A stretch of 64,000 nucleotides of DNA. It comes from Betaproteobacteria bacterium Ga0077523 (GTDB lineage: Bacteria; Pseudomonadota; Gammaproteobacteria; Burkholderiales; Ga0077523). Made by a program: the position numbers and the translations under genes. The notes under the pieces were generated by a model. The model searched no databases. It was not told where the DNA came from and worked only from the letters and a program-made list of their open reading frames with translations. The DNA is taken from assembly GCA_001464695.1 (NCBI GenBank), contig LNDQ01000135.1, positions 36,816 to 100,815 on the forward strand. The letters run 5' to 3'. Shown one piece after another: positions 1 to 9,170 of the stretch (within the stretch, counting starts at the first letter, position 1; each line of letters begins with the position of its first letter).

Positions 1-2153
1 TCGACCAGGACCGCCAGGTCGCGGCGCACCGCGGGGTACCGGGACACCGGGGAATAGGCCGGCATCAAACCATCCTGCAGCACGGCGGCGTCCAGTTCGA
101 ACAGGACCACTGGTCCCGGCAGGTCGAACTGGCGCTGCCATTCGGGGTGCAGTTCCCCGACCCAGCCCGCGTCCCTGCCGTCCACCGTCACTTTTGCTGC
201 ACGGCCGGGATGCAACGCCGGCAGCGGGCATGCCTCGAAGCGACCGGTGCGGGGCGCCAACAGCGCTTCCACGTCGCTCTTTACGTCGAAGAAGTCCACC
301 GGACGGCCCGGCGTACCCCACTGCTCTTCCATGGCCGGCCCGAACGCGGCGCCACCGATCCGGATCGGTTGCTCGACGCCCGCGACTTCCAGCGGACCAT
401 CGGCTACCGCGGCGGAGCGACGAAACACGCGGCCCACTTCGAACACGCGGACCCGCGGCAACTTGCGATTCAAGTTGTGCTGCACGTTGGCGAGCAACCC
501 GCCGGCAAGCTGGCTGCGCATCACGGCGAACTGGACCGCGATCGGATTGCGCACGCGAATCGGATTCGCGTTCCCGGCGAGGCCACGTTCCCACTGCTCG
601 TCGACGAACGTGTAGTTGATCACCTCGTGGTAGTCGGCCGCCGCGAGGGCTGCACGAATCTCATGCAGCGACCGTTGCCGCTCCGGGCGGCTGCGCATGA
701 GGGCGGGCGTCTTCGGCGGCCTCACGGGAATGCGGTCGAAGCCGTGCACGCGCGCCACTTCCTCGATCAGGTCTTCCTCGATCTCGAGGTCGAAACGGTA
801 CGAGGGGGGCGTCACGACGAAGCGCTCGGACTCGCGCACCGTCGACAGTCCGAGCCGGGCAAACGCATCGGCCATCTCGTCCGCCACGAGCGGAATGCCG
901 ATGATCCTGCGCGCACGCTCGACGCGCATCGCCACCGGTTTGCGCTCGGGCAACCGCGCAACGTTGTCCGTGACCGGGCCGGGTTGACCACCACAGATGT
1001 CGACGATCAGCTGCGTGGCGCGCTCGATGCCGGCCACGTTGTTGTCGAAATCCACGCCGCGCTCGAAGCGATGCGACGCATCACTGGAAAAACCGAACCG
1101 TCGCGCACGCCCGGCAATGGCGTCGGGAAAGAAGAACGCCGCTTCCAGCAGGACGTTGCGGGTGTCGAGATCAGCCTTGGTGCTTTCGCCGCCCATGATG
1201 CCGGCCAAACCGATCGGGCCACTGTCGTCGGTGATCGCGAGGATGTCGCTATCGAGTTCCACTGTCTGCTCGTTCAGCAGTTGCAGCTGTTCGCCCTTGC
1301 GCCCGAAGCGCACGTCGATGGGGCCGCGCAGCTTGTCGAGGTCGTACACGTGCAGCGGACGACCGAGCTCGAGCATCACGTAGTTGGTGACATCCACCAA
1401 CGCGGAGATGGAGCGCTGGCCGGCGCGTTCGAGCCGGCGTTTCATCCAGTCCGGGGTGGTGGCCTTCGCATCGACGCCGCGGATGACGCGACCGGTGAAG
1501 CGCCCGCACCCGGCAGGATCGGTGATGCGCACCGGATGTACGTCGGCGCTCGCGGCCTTCACCGCGGGTGGCGCCACGACGCGTAACGGACTGCCGGTCA
1601 ACGCAGACACTTCGCGTGCGATACCGAGCACCGACAGGCAGTCGGCCCGGTTCGGCGTGAGCTTGATGGTGAAGATCCGGTCGTCGAGCGTGAGCACTTC
1701 TCGCACATTGCTTCCGATCTTCGCTGCCGCCGGCAACACCAGGAGGCCGCTGTGATCGTCCGACAGCCCCAGCTCGCGCGCCGAGCACAGCATGCCTTCG
1801 CTCTCGACACCGCGCATGGTGGCGCGCCGGATCTCGAGCGGCTTGCCGTCCTGAGGCGGCAGCACGGCACCGATCCGCGCGAACGGCGCCTTCATGCCGA
1901 CCGTGACGTTGGGGGCCCCACACACAACCTTCAGGTGTTCGCCGCCGGCGTCCACTTCGCAGACCTTCAGGCGATCCGCATTGGGGTGCGGTTGCGCCGC
2001 CACGATCTCGCCTACGACCACGCCTGAGAATGCCGGCGCGGCCGGGACGCATTCCTCCACTTCGAGGCCCGACATGGTGAGCAGGTGCGCGAGTTCGTCC
2101 GTCCCCAAGGACGGATTCACCATCGCACGCAGCCACTCCTCCGAGAATTGCAT
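1..2153 (-). CDS. pheT: Phenylalanine--tRNA ligase beta subunit (3' end outside window)
   Basis: Large beta subunit of the cytoplasmic alpha2-beta2 phenylalanyl-tRNA synthetase, which charges tRNA-Phe. Translating the minus strand from the ATG at 2153 gives MQFSEEWLRAMV and then, without a stop to base 1, the N-terminal tRNA-binding (EMAP-like) domain with HPNADRLKVCEVD, the B3/B4 editing region and the B5 domain. About 717 of the usual ~790 codons are present, so only the C-terminal anticodon-binding end is cut off. It starts 10 nt after pheS, so the two are co-transcribed and probably translationally coupled. Identification is certain; only the end is unknown. Confidence 0.96.
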   Translation of the reverse strand, partial: MQFSEEWLRAMVNPSLGTDELAHLLTMSGLEVEECVPAAPAFSGVVVGEIVAAQPHPNADRLKVCEVDAGGEHLKVVCGAPNVTVGMKAPFARIGAVLPPQDGKPLEIRRATMRGVESEGMLCSARELGLSDDHSGLLVLPAAAKIGSNVREVLTLDDRIFTIKLTPNRADCLSVLGIAREVSALTGSPLRVVAPPAVKAASADVHPVRITDPAGCGRFTGRVIRGVDAKATTPDWMKRRLERAGQRSISALVDVTNYVMLELGRPLHVYDLDKLRGPIDVRFGRKGEQLQLLNEQTVELDSDILAITDDSGPIGLAGIMGGESTKADLDTRNVLLEAAFFFPDAIAGRARRFGFSSDASHRFERGVDFDNNVAGIERATQLIVDICGGQPGPVTDNVARLPERKPVAMRVERARRIIGIPLVADEMADAFARLGLSTVRESERFVVTPPSYRFDLEIEEDLIEEVARVHGFDRIPVRPPKTPALMRSRPERQRSLHEIRAALAAADYHEVINYTFVDEQWERGLAGNANPIRVRNPIAVQFAVMRSQLAGGLLANVQHNLNRKLPRVRVFEVGRVFRRSAAVADGPLEVAGVEQPIRIGGAAFGPAMEEQWGTPGRPVDFFDVKSDVEALLAPRTGRFEACPLPALHPGRAAKVTVDGRDAGWVGELHPEWQRQFDLPGPVVLFELDAAVLQDGLMPAYSPVSRYPAVRRDLAVLV

Positions 2154-2163
2154 GGTCGGCGTT

Positions 2164-3183
2164 TCAGGCGAACTGGCGCAGGAAGCGCAGGTCGCCGTCG
2201 AAGAACAGACGCAGGTCGTCGATGCCGTAGCGAAGCATGGTGAGCCGCTCCAAGCCCGACCCGAATGCGAATCCGATCCAGCGTTCCGGATCGAGGCCGA
2301 AGTTGCGGATCACCTTGGGATGCACCTGCCCGGCACCGGAGATTTCGAGCCAGCGTCCCTCCAGCGGGCCGCTTGCGAACTTCATGTCGATCTCCGCCGA
2401 CGGTTCCGTGAACGGAAAGAACGACGGCCGGAAGCGCACCGCAAGCTGGTCGGTCTCGAAGAACCGGTGCAGGAAGTTCGTGTACACACCCTTCAGGTCC
2501 GCGAAGCTGACGTCCTCGTCGATCCACAGACCTTCGACCTGATGGAACATGGGCGAGTGGGTGGCATCGCTGTCTACGCGATACGTCCGACCGGGCGCGA
2601 TCACCTTGATCGGCGGCTGATGCATGCGCGCATAGCGCACCTGCATCGGACTCGTGTGCGTGCGCAACAGCAGCGGCAGCCCTTCGCTGTCCGTGCCCTC
2701 GACGTAGAACGTATCCTGCATCGAGCGCGCCGGATGGTTGAGCGGGTTGTTGAGCGCGGTGAAGTTGTACCAGTCGGTCTCGATCTCCGGGCCGTCGGCC
2801 ACGTCGAAGCCGATGGAGCCGAAGATTTCCTCGATGCGCTGCCAGGTGCGGATCACCGGGTGGACGCTGCCGCGACCGCGGCCGCGCCCCGGCAACGTCA
2901 CGTCGAGCGCTTCTTCACGCAGGCGCGCATCCATCGCACCGCGCGCCAGGGACTCGCGGCGGGCGTCGAGTGCGGACTCGATGCGCCCCTTTGCGGCGTT
3001 GATGCGCGCACCCGCCTCGCGGCGCGCCTCGGGATCGAGCTTGGCCAAGCCCTTCAGCAGATCCGGAATCACGCCCGCCTTGCCGAGGTAGCGGGCCTTG
3101 ACCTGTTCGAGCGCTGCCGGCTCGGCGGTGCCGGCAAATGCACCTTCGGCTTCGGCAACGATGGCTTCGAGATCGGGCGTCAT
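2164..3183 (-). CDS. pheS: Phenylalanine--tRNA ligase alpha subunit
   Basis: Catalytic alpha subunit (339 aa, normal length) of phenylalanyl-tRNA synthetase. The N-terminal ~90 residues form the expected coiled coil ([26 protein letters not shown]). The class II catalytic core follows, with [32 protein letters not shown] (motif 2 region) and a C-terminal [13 protein letters not shown] (motif 3). The start is the ATG at 3183. It lies between rplT and pheT in the conserved order infC-rpmI-rplT-pheS-pheT. No attenuator-like Phe-rich leader was seen in the 62 nt upstream. Confidence 0.98.
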   Translation of the reverse strand: MTPDLEAIVAEAEGAFAGTAEPAALEQVKARYLGKAGVIPDLLKGLAKLDPEARREAGARINAAKGRIESALDARRESLARGAMDARLREEALDVTLPGRGRGRGSVHPVIRTWQRIEEIFGSIGFDVADGPEIETDWYNFTALNNPLNHPARSMQDTFYVEGTDSEGLPLLLRTHTSPMQVRYARMHQPPIKVIAPGRTYRVDSDATHSPMFHQVEGLWIDEDVSFADLKGVYTNFLHRFFETDQLAVRFRPSFFPFTEPSAEIDMKFASGPLEGRWLEISGAGQVHPKVIRNFGLDPERWIGFAFGSGLERLTMLRYGIDDLRLFFDGDLRFLRQFA

Positions 3184-3245
3184 CAGGGGGGAGGAATGAA
3201 AAGGGAGGCGCGAAGGCCTCCCTCAGCTGTCCGGTGGTCGGGAGC

Positions 3246-3605
3246 TTACCGTCCGAGCGCAGCCTTGGCCTGCGCCGCGAGTTGCTCGAAGGCGGGCCGC
3301 TCGAACACGGCGAGATCGGCGAGCACCTTGCGATCCACTTCGATCGCAGCCTTCTTGAGCCCGTTCATGAACGTGCTGTAGGTGAGACCCAGTTCGCGCG
3401 CGGCGGCGTTGATACGGGCGATCCAGAGGGCCCGGAACTCGCGCTTGCGGACGCGGCGATCGCGGTAGGCATACAGCCCCGCCTTCATCACCGCTTCCTT
3501 GGCGATGCGATAGACGTTCTTGCGACGGCCGCGGTAACCCTTGGCGAGGTCGAGAACCTTCTTGTGGCGCGCGTGCGCCGTTACTCCACGTTTGACTCTT
3601 GGCAT
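3246..3605 (-). CDS. rplT: 50S ribosomal protein L20
   Basis: Ribosomal protein bL20 of the large subunit, 119 aa, needed early in 50S assembly. The basic N-terminus [18 protein letters not shown] and the block [18 protein letters not shown] are diagnostic. The start is the ATG at 3605, 16 nt past the rpmI stop. In other bacteria L20 represses its own operon by binding mRNA ahead of rpmI; such a site would lie in the infC-rpmI gap, where a stem-loop is visible (listed separately). Confidence 0.98.
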   Translation of the reverse strand: MPRVKRGVTAHARHKKVLDLAKGYRGRRKNVYRIAKEAVMKAGLYAYRDRRVRKREFRALWIARINAAARELGLTYSTFMNGLKKAAIEVDRKVLADLAVFERPAFEQLAAQAKAALGR

Positions 3606-3621
3606 GGCGTTCGCTCCCCGG

Positions 3622-3819
3622 TCACGCGTACGGCATCATCGCGCGCACCGAGACGATGTTCGTCTCGTGCACCTGGGTCATGCCGCGCATGCCGCGCTTC
3701 CTCTTGGTGGTCTTCTTGGTGAGGATGTGGCGACGGAACGCCTTGGTCCGCTTGATGCCGCCGCTGCCTTGCGCGCGGAAGCGCTTCGCGGCACCGCTCT
3801 TGGTCTTCATCTTGGGCAT
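3622..3819 (-). CDS. rpmI: 50S ribosomal protein L35
   Basis: Ribosomal protein bL35, 65 aa, very basic ([30 protein letters not shown]). The open frame continues 8 codons upstream to an ATG at 3843, but the family starts at MPKMKTKS and an AGGAG sits just ahead of the ATG at 3819, so 3819 is chosen. It lies between infC (108 nt upstream) and rplT in the usual operon order. Confidence 0.97.
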   Translation of the reverse strand: MPKMKTKSGAAKRFRAQGSGGIKRTKAFRRHILTKKTTKRKRGMRGMTQVHETNIVSVRAMMPYA

Positions 3820-3899
3820 TGCTCGAAACTCCTGTTCTGACATGACATCAGGCGGCCGCCGGAAGACGACGCTTGTGAGGCCTGGGAGTCACTTGTGCT

Positions 3900-3919
3900 C
3901 GGGGCACTGAAGCACCCCG
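3900..3919 (-). promoter_or_regulatory. Stem-loop in the infC-rpmI spacer
   Basis: On the transcribed strand CGGGGTGC pairs with GTGCCCCG (8 bp with two G-U pairs) around a TTCA loop, right after the infC stop. No U-run follows, so it does not look like an intrinsic terminator. It could be an mRNA-processing or L20-control element; this is position-based inference only. Confidence 0.35.
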
Positions 3920-3927
3920 GGATGCTG

Positions 3928-4446
3928 CTACCGCTTCTTCGGCGCCATCACCATGATCATCTGGCGCCCTTCCAGCTTCGGAAACTGTTCCACCGTCCCG
4001 TACGGCTCCAACTCGCCTCGCACCCGCTCCAGCAGGCGCACACCGAATTCCTGGTGCGCCATCTCGCGGCCGCGGAAGCGCAACGTGATCTTGGTCTTGT
4101 CGCCCTCTTCGAGGAACTTGATCAGATTGCGCAGCTTGATCTGATAGTCGCCCTCGTCGGTGCCGGGGCGGAACTTGATTTCCTTGACCTGGATCTGCTT
4201 CTGCTTGAGCTTGGCCTCGTGCCGCTTCTTGGCTTCGCTGTACTTGAACTTGCCGAAGTCCATGATCCGGCAGACCGGCGGTTGGGCCGTCGGTGCAATC
4301 TCCACCAGATCGAGCACTGCTTCTTCCGCAAGGCGGTTGGCTTCTGCCAGGCTCACGATGCCCAGCGGTTCACCTTCCACACCGACCAACCGGATCTCGG
4401 GCGCGGTGATCTCGCCGTTGATCCGAAGCTCTCTTTCCTGAGCGAT
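3928..4446 (-). CDS. infC: Translation initiation factor IF-3 (ATC start)
   Basis: IF-3, 172 aa, binds the 30S subunit and checks start-codon and initiator-tRNA pairing. The N-domain shows [15 protein letters not shown] and the C-domain [18 protein letters not shown]. No ATG, GTG or TTG is suitably placed. The reading frame has ATC at 4446 followed by AQEREL, with GGAGGA about 8 nt ahead of it. A non-canonical AUU/AUC start is a hallmark of infC and underlies its autoregulation, so ATC 4446 is chosen. An ATG at 4500 lies in the thrS 3' end and would add 18 non-conserved residues. The start is 22 nt past the thrS stop. Confidence 0.93.
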   Translation of the reverse strand: MAQERELRINGEITAPEIRLVGVEGEPLGIVSLAEANRLAEEAVLDLVEIAPTAQPPVCRIMDFGKFKYSEAKKRHEAKLKQKQIQVKEIKFRPGTDEGDYQIKLRNLIKFLEEGDKTKITLRFRGREMAHQEFGVRLLERVRGELEPYGTVEQFPKLEGRQMIMVMAPKKR

Positions 4447-4468
4447 AGGGAATTTCCTCCAGAAAAAA

Positions 4469-6385
4469 TCAGGCCGCGCTCGCGCCCTGGGGCAACTCAC
4501 CCCGGAGCCGGGACACGAAAGCCTCGAAGCTCATCGCCCCGAGGTCCTGCCCGCCACGCGCTCGCACGGCCATCTGCGATGCCGCCACTTCCTTGTCACC
4601 GACGATGACCTGGTAGGGCACCTTCTGCAGACTATGTTCGCGGATTTTATAAGTAATTTTCTCGTTCCTCAAGTCGGCTTCGACGCGGAACCCGGCGACC
4701 TCGAGCTGGGCAGCCAGTCCGGCCGTGTAGGCGGACTGCCCCTCGGAGATATTCATGACCACGATCTGGACCGGGGATAGCCAGAGCGGCATGGCGCCGG
4801 CGTAGTTCTCGATCAGGATGCCGATGAAGCGCTCCAGCGACCCCAGGATGGCCCGATGCAGCATCACCGGAACCTTCCGGGTGTTGTCTTCATCGATGAA
4901 TTCGGCCCCCAGCCGCCCGGGAAGGGCGAAATCGAGCTGCAAAGTGCCGCATTGCCAGACCCGGCCGATGGAATCCTTCAGCGAAAACTCGATCTTGGGC
5001 CCGTAGAAAGCCCCTTCGCCCGGATTCAGCTCCCAGGCGAGACCTTTGGCGTCCAGGGCCGACTTCAAGGCTGCTTCCGCCCGGTCCCAGGCCTCGTCCG
5101 CCCCGATCCGCTTGACCGGCCGGGTGGACAGCTTGATCAGGATCTCGTGGAAGCCGAAATCTGCGTAGATCTTCTGCAGGAGGTCGATGAAGCTGGCCGC
5201 CTCGCCCTGCACCTGGTCCTCGCGGCAGAAGATGTGGGCGTCGTCCTGGGTAAAGGCCCGGACCCGCATGATCCCGTGCAGCGCGCCCGAGGGCTCGTTG
5301 CGATGGCAGGCCCCGAACTCGGCCAGCCGCAACGGCAGGTCACGATAGCTCTTCAACCCCTGGTTGAAGATCTGGACGTGGCCGGGACAGTTCATGGGCT
5401 TCACCGCGTAGTCGCGGTTCTCGGAAGCCGTCGTGAACATGTGCTCGCGGTAGTTCTCCCAATGGCCGGAGCGCTCCCACAGGACGCGGTCCATGACCAT
5501 CGGTGTGCGCACCTCGCGGTACCCGTGACCGGCAAGCGTCCGGCGCACGTACTGCTCCACCTGCTGCCAGATGCTCCAGCCCTTGGGATGCCAGAACACC
5601 ATCCCGGGCGCCTCGTCCTGCACGTGAAAGAGGTCGAGCTGGCGGCCGAGACGCCGATGGTCGCGCTTTTCCGCCTCCTCCAGCATATGGAGGTACGCGC
5701 CCTGGTCTTCCTTCTTCGCCCAGGCCGTGCCGTAGATGCGCTGGAGCATCTCGTTGCGGGCGTCGCCGCGCCAATAGGCGCCCGCGACCTTCATCAGCTT
5801 GAAGACCTTGAGCTTGCCCGTGGACGGCACGTGCGGCCCGCGGCACAGGTCGATGAAATCGCCCTCGCGGTACAGCGAGACCTCCTCGCCTCCCGGGATC
5901 GACGCGATGATCTCGGCCTTGTAGTGCTCGCCGATGGAGCGGAAGAATTCCACCGCCTTCTCGCGCGGCCAGACCTCGCGCGCCACCGGAATGTCGCGAT
6001 TGGCGAGCTCCAGCATCTTCTTCTCGATCGCGGCCAGATCCTCGGGCGTGAACGGGCGTTGGTACGAGAAATCGTAGTAGAAGCCGTTCTCGATGACCGG
6101 ACCGATGGTCACCTGGGCATCGGGAAACAGCTCCTTGACCGCGTAGGCGAGCAGGTGCGCCGTCGAGTGCCGGATGAGGTCGAGCCCTTCCGGATCCTTG
6201 GCCGTGACGATGGCGAGTTCCGCATCCGCCTCGATGCGATGCGATGTGTCCACGAGCTTGCCGCCGACCTTGCCGGCGAGCGCCGCCTTGGCGAGCCCCG
6301 GGCCGATGGCGGCCGCCACCTCGGCCACCGTGACGGGCCCCGGAAACTCCTTGATGGCCCCATCGGGCAGTCGGATCGCAGGCAT
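4469..6385 (-). CDS. thrS: Threonine--tRNA ligase
   Basis: Threonyl-tRNA synthetase, 638 aa, class II. Domains in order: TGS (about 1-65, [10 protein letters not shown]), the editing/SAD domain with its zinc-site histidines ([19 protein letters not shown]), the catalytic core ([35 protein letters not shown]) and the anticodon-binding domain. The frame is open to a TTG at 6394, but the ATG at 6385 matches the family N-terminus. It is the first protein gene of the translation operon. A long stem-loop with a T-run lies in its leader (listed separately), between it and tRNA-Val. Confidence 0.97.
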   Translation of the reverse strand: MPAIRLPDGAIKEFPGPVTVAEVAAAIGPGLAKAALAGKVGGKLVDTSHRIEADAELAIVTAKDPEGLDLIRHSTAHLLAYAVKELFPDAQVTIGPVIENGFYYDFSYQRPFTPEDLAAIEKKMLELANRDIPVAREVWPREKAVEFFRSIGEHYKAEIIASIPGGEEVSLYREGDFIDLCRGPHVPSTGKLKVFKLMKVAGAYWRGDARNEMLQRIYGTAWAKKEDQGAYLHMLEEAEKRDHRRLGRQLDLFHVQDEAPGMVFWHPKGWSIWQQVEQYVRRTLAGHGYREVRTPMVMDRVLWERSGHWENYREHMFTTASENRDYAVKPMNCPGHVQIFNQGLKSYRDLPLRLAEFGACHRNEPSGALHGIMRVRAFTQDDAHIFCREDQVQGEAASFIDLLQKIYADFGFHEILIKLSTRPVKRIGADEAWDRAEAALKSALDAKGLAWELNPGEGAFYGPKIEFSLKDSIGRVWQCGTLQLDFALPGRLGAEFIDEDNTRKVPVMLHRAILGSLERFIGILIENYAGAMPLWLSPVQIVVMNISEGQSAYTAGLAAQLEVAGFRVEADLRNEKITYKIREHSLQKVPYQVIVGDKEVAASQMAVRARGGQDLGAMSFEAFVSRLRGELPQGASAA

Positions 6386-6401
6386 CGCTGTCAAAGCTCA
6401 A

Positions 6402-6462
6402 AAACGATCAGGAGTCAGCATCACGAACCGGCTCTTCCGATTCCTGATTCCTGACTCCTGAT
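6402..6462 (-). terminator. Stem-loop with T-run between tRNA-Val and thrS
   Basis: A 12-bp perfect inverted repeat, ATCAGGAGTCAG at 6407-6418 and CTGACTCCTGAT at 6451-6462, is followed in the transcribed (minus) direction by CGTTTTTG. It can act as an intrinsic terminator of the upstream tRNA-Val transcript, or as a leader attenuator/operator of thrS. Imperfect tandem copies of TCAGGAATC lie in the 5' arm and the loop. Confidence 0.55.
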
Positions 6463-6470
6463 ACCGGTCG

Positions 6471-6547
6471 TGGTAGGCGCGATTGGACTCGAACCAACGA
6501 CCCCCACCATGTCAAGGTGGTGCTCTAACCAGCTGAGCTACGCGCCT
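6471..6547 (-). tRNA. tRNA-Val (anticodon GAC)
   Basis: A 77-nt cloverleaf on the minus strand. Acceptor arm AGGCGCG pairs with CGCGCCT, followed by discriminator A and an encoded CCA. The D arm is GCTC..GAGC. The anticodon stem CCACC/GGTGG holds the loop TTGACAT (anticodon GAC, Val). The T arm is GTTGG TTCGAGT CCAAT. It closely resembles the enterobacterial valV-type tRNA. It lies directly upstream of thrS on the same strand. Confidence 0.97.
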
Positions 6548-6610
6548 GAAGAACCCCGGATTCTAGCGGAAATCCCGCACTGGTCCAATGCAGGGCCCCG
6601 CACGGCCCGT

Positions 6611-6916
6611 TCAGCGCATCGTGAACAGCTTCCCGAAATTCGCGATCTCCAGCACCTGCTTGACCGTCCCGCGGCAATTGGCCAGGGCGACGGTCTTCGC
6701 TGCGGCCTGAGCTTTCTCCTTCAACATGAGGAGCATGCCCAGCGCCGAGCTGTCCAGGTAGTCGACCTGCCCGAAATCGATCTCGAACTCGGTGATGGCC
6801 GGCAGACCGAGCGCCGGCTCGTAGGCCTCGCGAAACGTGCGATGGGCATTGAAATCGAACCGGCCTTCGAGCCGGATCACCGACTTGCCGTCCTGCTGCT
6901 GCACCTTGGCCTGCAT
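6611..6916 (-). CDS. STAS-domain protein (anti-sigma factor antagonist type)
   Basis: About 101 aa, a single STAS domain. The signature IDFGQVDYLDSSALGMLLML contains the serine (DSSALG) that kinase-type anti-sigma factors phosphorylate in SpoIIAA/RsbV proteins. The frame is open upstream, but the ATG at 6916 follows AAGGGGACGAG and gives the family N-terminus MQAKVQQQDGK; an ATG at 6937 is possible. It is the last gene of a cheR-cheB-STAS unit, 38 nt after cheB. Its partner kinase and phosphatase are not in the window, so a role in chemotaxis or surface-behaviour signalling is inferred only. Confidence 0.85.
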   Translation of the reverse strand: MQAKVQQQDGKSVIRLEGRFDFNAHRTFREAYEPALGLPAITEFEIDFGQVDYLDSSALGMLLMLKEKAQAAAKTVALANCRGTVKQVLEIANFGKLFTMR

Positions 6917-6954
6917 ACTCGTCCCCTTGATGCGCATCCGGGCCTGCCGGCTGC

Positions 6955-8046
6955 CTAGATGCGAAACGCGCGCTCCTTGCCCAGCCGAGCCAGCACCCGG
7001 CCCGCAATGTCCTGCACCGGCAGCACCTCGTCCACGCCGCCCGAGGCAACCGCCTCGCGCGGCATGCCGTACACGACACACGTCGCTTCATCCTGGGCGA
7101 AAGTGGCAGCGCCGGCCCGCTTCATCTCGAGCATGCCGGCGGCACCGTCCTTGCCCATGCCGGTCAGGATAACGCCGATCGCGTTCCTGCCGGCCACGTT
7201 GGCGGCGGAGCGGAACAGCACGTCCACCGACGGCCGATGGCGGTTCACCGGCGGCCCCTGCGACAGCTCCGTCACGTAGTTGGCGCCGCTGCGCCGCACC
7301 AGCAGATGCGAATGTCCCGGCGCGATGTAGGCATGGCCGGGCAGCACGCGCTCACCATGCTCGGCCTCCTTGACCGCGATGCGGCACAGGCCGTCCAGGC
7401 GCTGCGCGAACGACTTCGTGAAGGATGCCGGCATGTGCTGCGTGACCAGGATGCCGGGCGCGTCCGGCGGCAGGCGCGACAAGACGACCTTGATCGCCTC
7501 GGTGCCGCCGGTACTGGCGCCGATAAAGATGAGTTTCTCCGTGCTGCCCACGACGCCGCTCGCGACAGGCAGCACCGCGTCGGCCGAGCGCGAAGGGACC
7601 ACCGCCAGATTCGCGCGGCGCACGCGGGCGTCCGCGGCGGCACGGATCTTCTCGGTGATCTCCTCCGCATAGCCCTTCAGGCCGTCGGCGATGCCGAGTC
7701 TCGGCTTGGACACAAAATCGACTGCACCCAGTTCGAGCGCCCGCAGCGTCACGTCGGACCCGCGTTCGGTCAGCGACGAAACCATGATGACCGGCGTCGG
7801 CCGCAGGCGCATCAGGCGCTCCAGGAAATCGATGCCGTCCATGCGCGGCATTTCCACGTCGAGCGTGATCACGTCAGGAGTCAGCTGGCGGACCAGCTCG
7901 CGCGCAGCGATCGGATCCGGCGCCGCACCGACCACTTCGAGGTCGCGTTCAGCCCCGATCAACTCCGTGAGGACACTGCGCACCAGCGCCGAATCATCGA
8001 TGATCAGCACGCGGATGCGCTGGCCGGCGGCGCGCTTCGGCGTCAT
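6955..8046 (-). CDS. cheB: Chemotaxis response regulator, protein-glutamate methylesterase CheB
   Basis: About 363 aa. The N-terminal receiver domain ([15 protein letters not shown], phospho-acceptor in [15 protein letters not shown] lysine) is joined to a C-terminal methylesterase with the catalytic triad Ser ([11 protein letters not shown]), His (VTQHMPASF) and Asp ([11 protein letters not shown]). It removes methyl groups from chemoreceptors, or deamidates them, when phosphorylated. The frame extends to a TTG at 8055, but the ATG at 8046 is preferred. cheR lies 42 nt upstream and the STAS gene follows. No cheA, cheW or cheY is nearby, so it may serve a remote or non-canonical array. Confidence 0.95.
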   Translation of the reverse strand: MTPKRAAGQRIRVLIIDDSALVRSVLTELIGAERDLEVVGAAPDPIAARELVRQLTPDVITLDVEMPRMDGIDFLERLMRLRPTPVIMVSSLTERGSDVTLRALELGAVDFVSKPRLGIADGLKGYAEEITEKIRAAADARVRRANLAVVPSRSADAVLPVASGVVGSTEKLIFIGASTGGTEAIKVVLSRLPPDAPGILVTQHMPASFTKSFAQRLDGLCRIAVKEAEHGERVLPGHAYIAPGHSHLLVRRSGANYVTELSQGPPVNRHRPSVDVLFRSAANVAGRNAIGVILTGMGKDGAAGMLEMKRAGAATFAQDEATCVVYGMPREAVASGGVDEVLPVQDIAGRVLARLGKERAFRI

Positions 8047-8088
8047 CGGGACCAATCCCCGTTGCCCGCTGGCGCCGCGATCACGACT

Positions 8089-8979
8089 TCAATCACCCTC
8101 GCGCCCCTTGGGCAGGACCCGTTCGTACACCGTCTTGCCGCGCAGGTGGAATGTATCGGCCGCGTGAAACAGGCTTTCCGAGTGCCCGACGAACAGCAGG
8201 CCGTCCGGCCGCAGCAGCGGGGCAAAGCGCCGCAGGATCCCCGCCTGCGTCGGCTTGTCGAAGTAGATCATCACGTTCCGGCAGAAGATCGCGTCGAGTG
8301 GTCCGCGCACGGTCCAGGCGGGCTCGAGCAGGTTGAGCGGCCGAAAGCTCACCATCCGCTGCAGTTCGGGGCGGACCCGAACCTGGCCGTCCTGGCTGCC
8401 GCCCCCGCGCAGGAAGAACCGGCGCACGCGTTCCGCGGACAGTCGTTCGACGCGCTCGGCCGGATAGATCCCGGCCTCGCCCTTGCGCAACACGTTGGTG
8501 TCGACATCGGTGGCCAGGATCGACACCGGGGCGTCGAACGAGCCGAAGGTCTCCACCGCCGTCATGGCGAGGGAATACGGTTCTTCACCGGTCGAAGCGG
8601 CACAGCACCAGATCACCAGTTGCCGGCCGCGCCGGGCCGCCAGGTGCTCGGCGAGAATCGGGAAGTGATGCTGTTCGCGGAAGAACGAAGTGAGGTTGGT
8701 GGTGAGCGCATTGGTGAAGGCTTCCCACTCGGTCGCGCTGCCGTTGCCCAGCAGCGCGAGGTAGTCCTCGAAGCGCCTGGTCCCGGTCGCCCGCAACCGG
8801 CGCGCCAGGCGGCTGTAGACCATGTCCATCTTCTGCGGCGACAGCGAGATGCCGGCACGCTGGTAGATCAGCTTGCGCACGGCTTCGAAGTCGCGATCCG
8901 TGAACTCGAACTCGCGGACGCCGTCGTTCGGCGGCTGGCGGGTCGGAACCTGGGTCTGGAGCTTGGGAGAGGACATCAT
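8089..8979 (-). CDS. cheR: Chemotaxis protein-glutamate O-methyltransferase CheR
   Basis: About 296 aa. A helical N-terminal domain (EFTDRDFEAVRKLIYQRAGI, SPQKMDMVYSRLARRL) is followed by a SAM-binding methyltransferase fold (SFFREQHHFPIL, WCCAASTGEEPYSLAM, ATDVDTNVL, DAIFCRNVMIYFDKPTQ, LLFVGHSESL). It methylates glutamates on chemoreceptors with S-adenosylmethionine. The frame is open to 9090, but the sequence before MMSSPKLQ is non-conserved, so 8979 (or 8976) is chosen. It is the first gene of the cheR-cheB-STAS unit; 191 nt separate it from relA. Confidence 0.94.
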   Translation of the reverse strand: MMSSPKLQTQVPTRQPPNDGVREFEFTDRDFEAVRKLIYQRAGISLSPQKMDMVYSRLARRLRATGTRRFEDYLALLGNGSATEWEAFTNALTTNLTSFFREQHHFPILAEHLAARRGRQLVIWCCAASTGEEPYSLAMTAVETFGSFDAPVSILATDVDTNVLRKGEAGIYPAERVERLSAERVRRFFLRGGGSQDGQVRVRPELQRMVSFRPLNLLEPAWTVRGPLDAIFCRNVMIYFDKPTQAGILRRFAPLLRPDGLLFVGHSESLFHAADTFHLRGKTVYERVLPKGREGD

Positions 8980-9170
8980 GGGATGGCGAGTACGGCCAGG
9001 TCGTGAGCACCCCGGCAACACCATGCAGCCGACGCGGGAACGCCTGCGGTTCCTGCCGGTTATCGGCAAACGGGGCAGCCGGTTGAGCACTGCGGCCGGG
9101 TTCCTTGCGGCAGCGCCCCGGAAACCGGCGCGAACGTCAGCTTTGGCGACTTTCCCCGTGCCCGGGCGCG

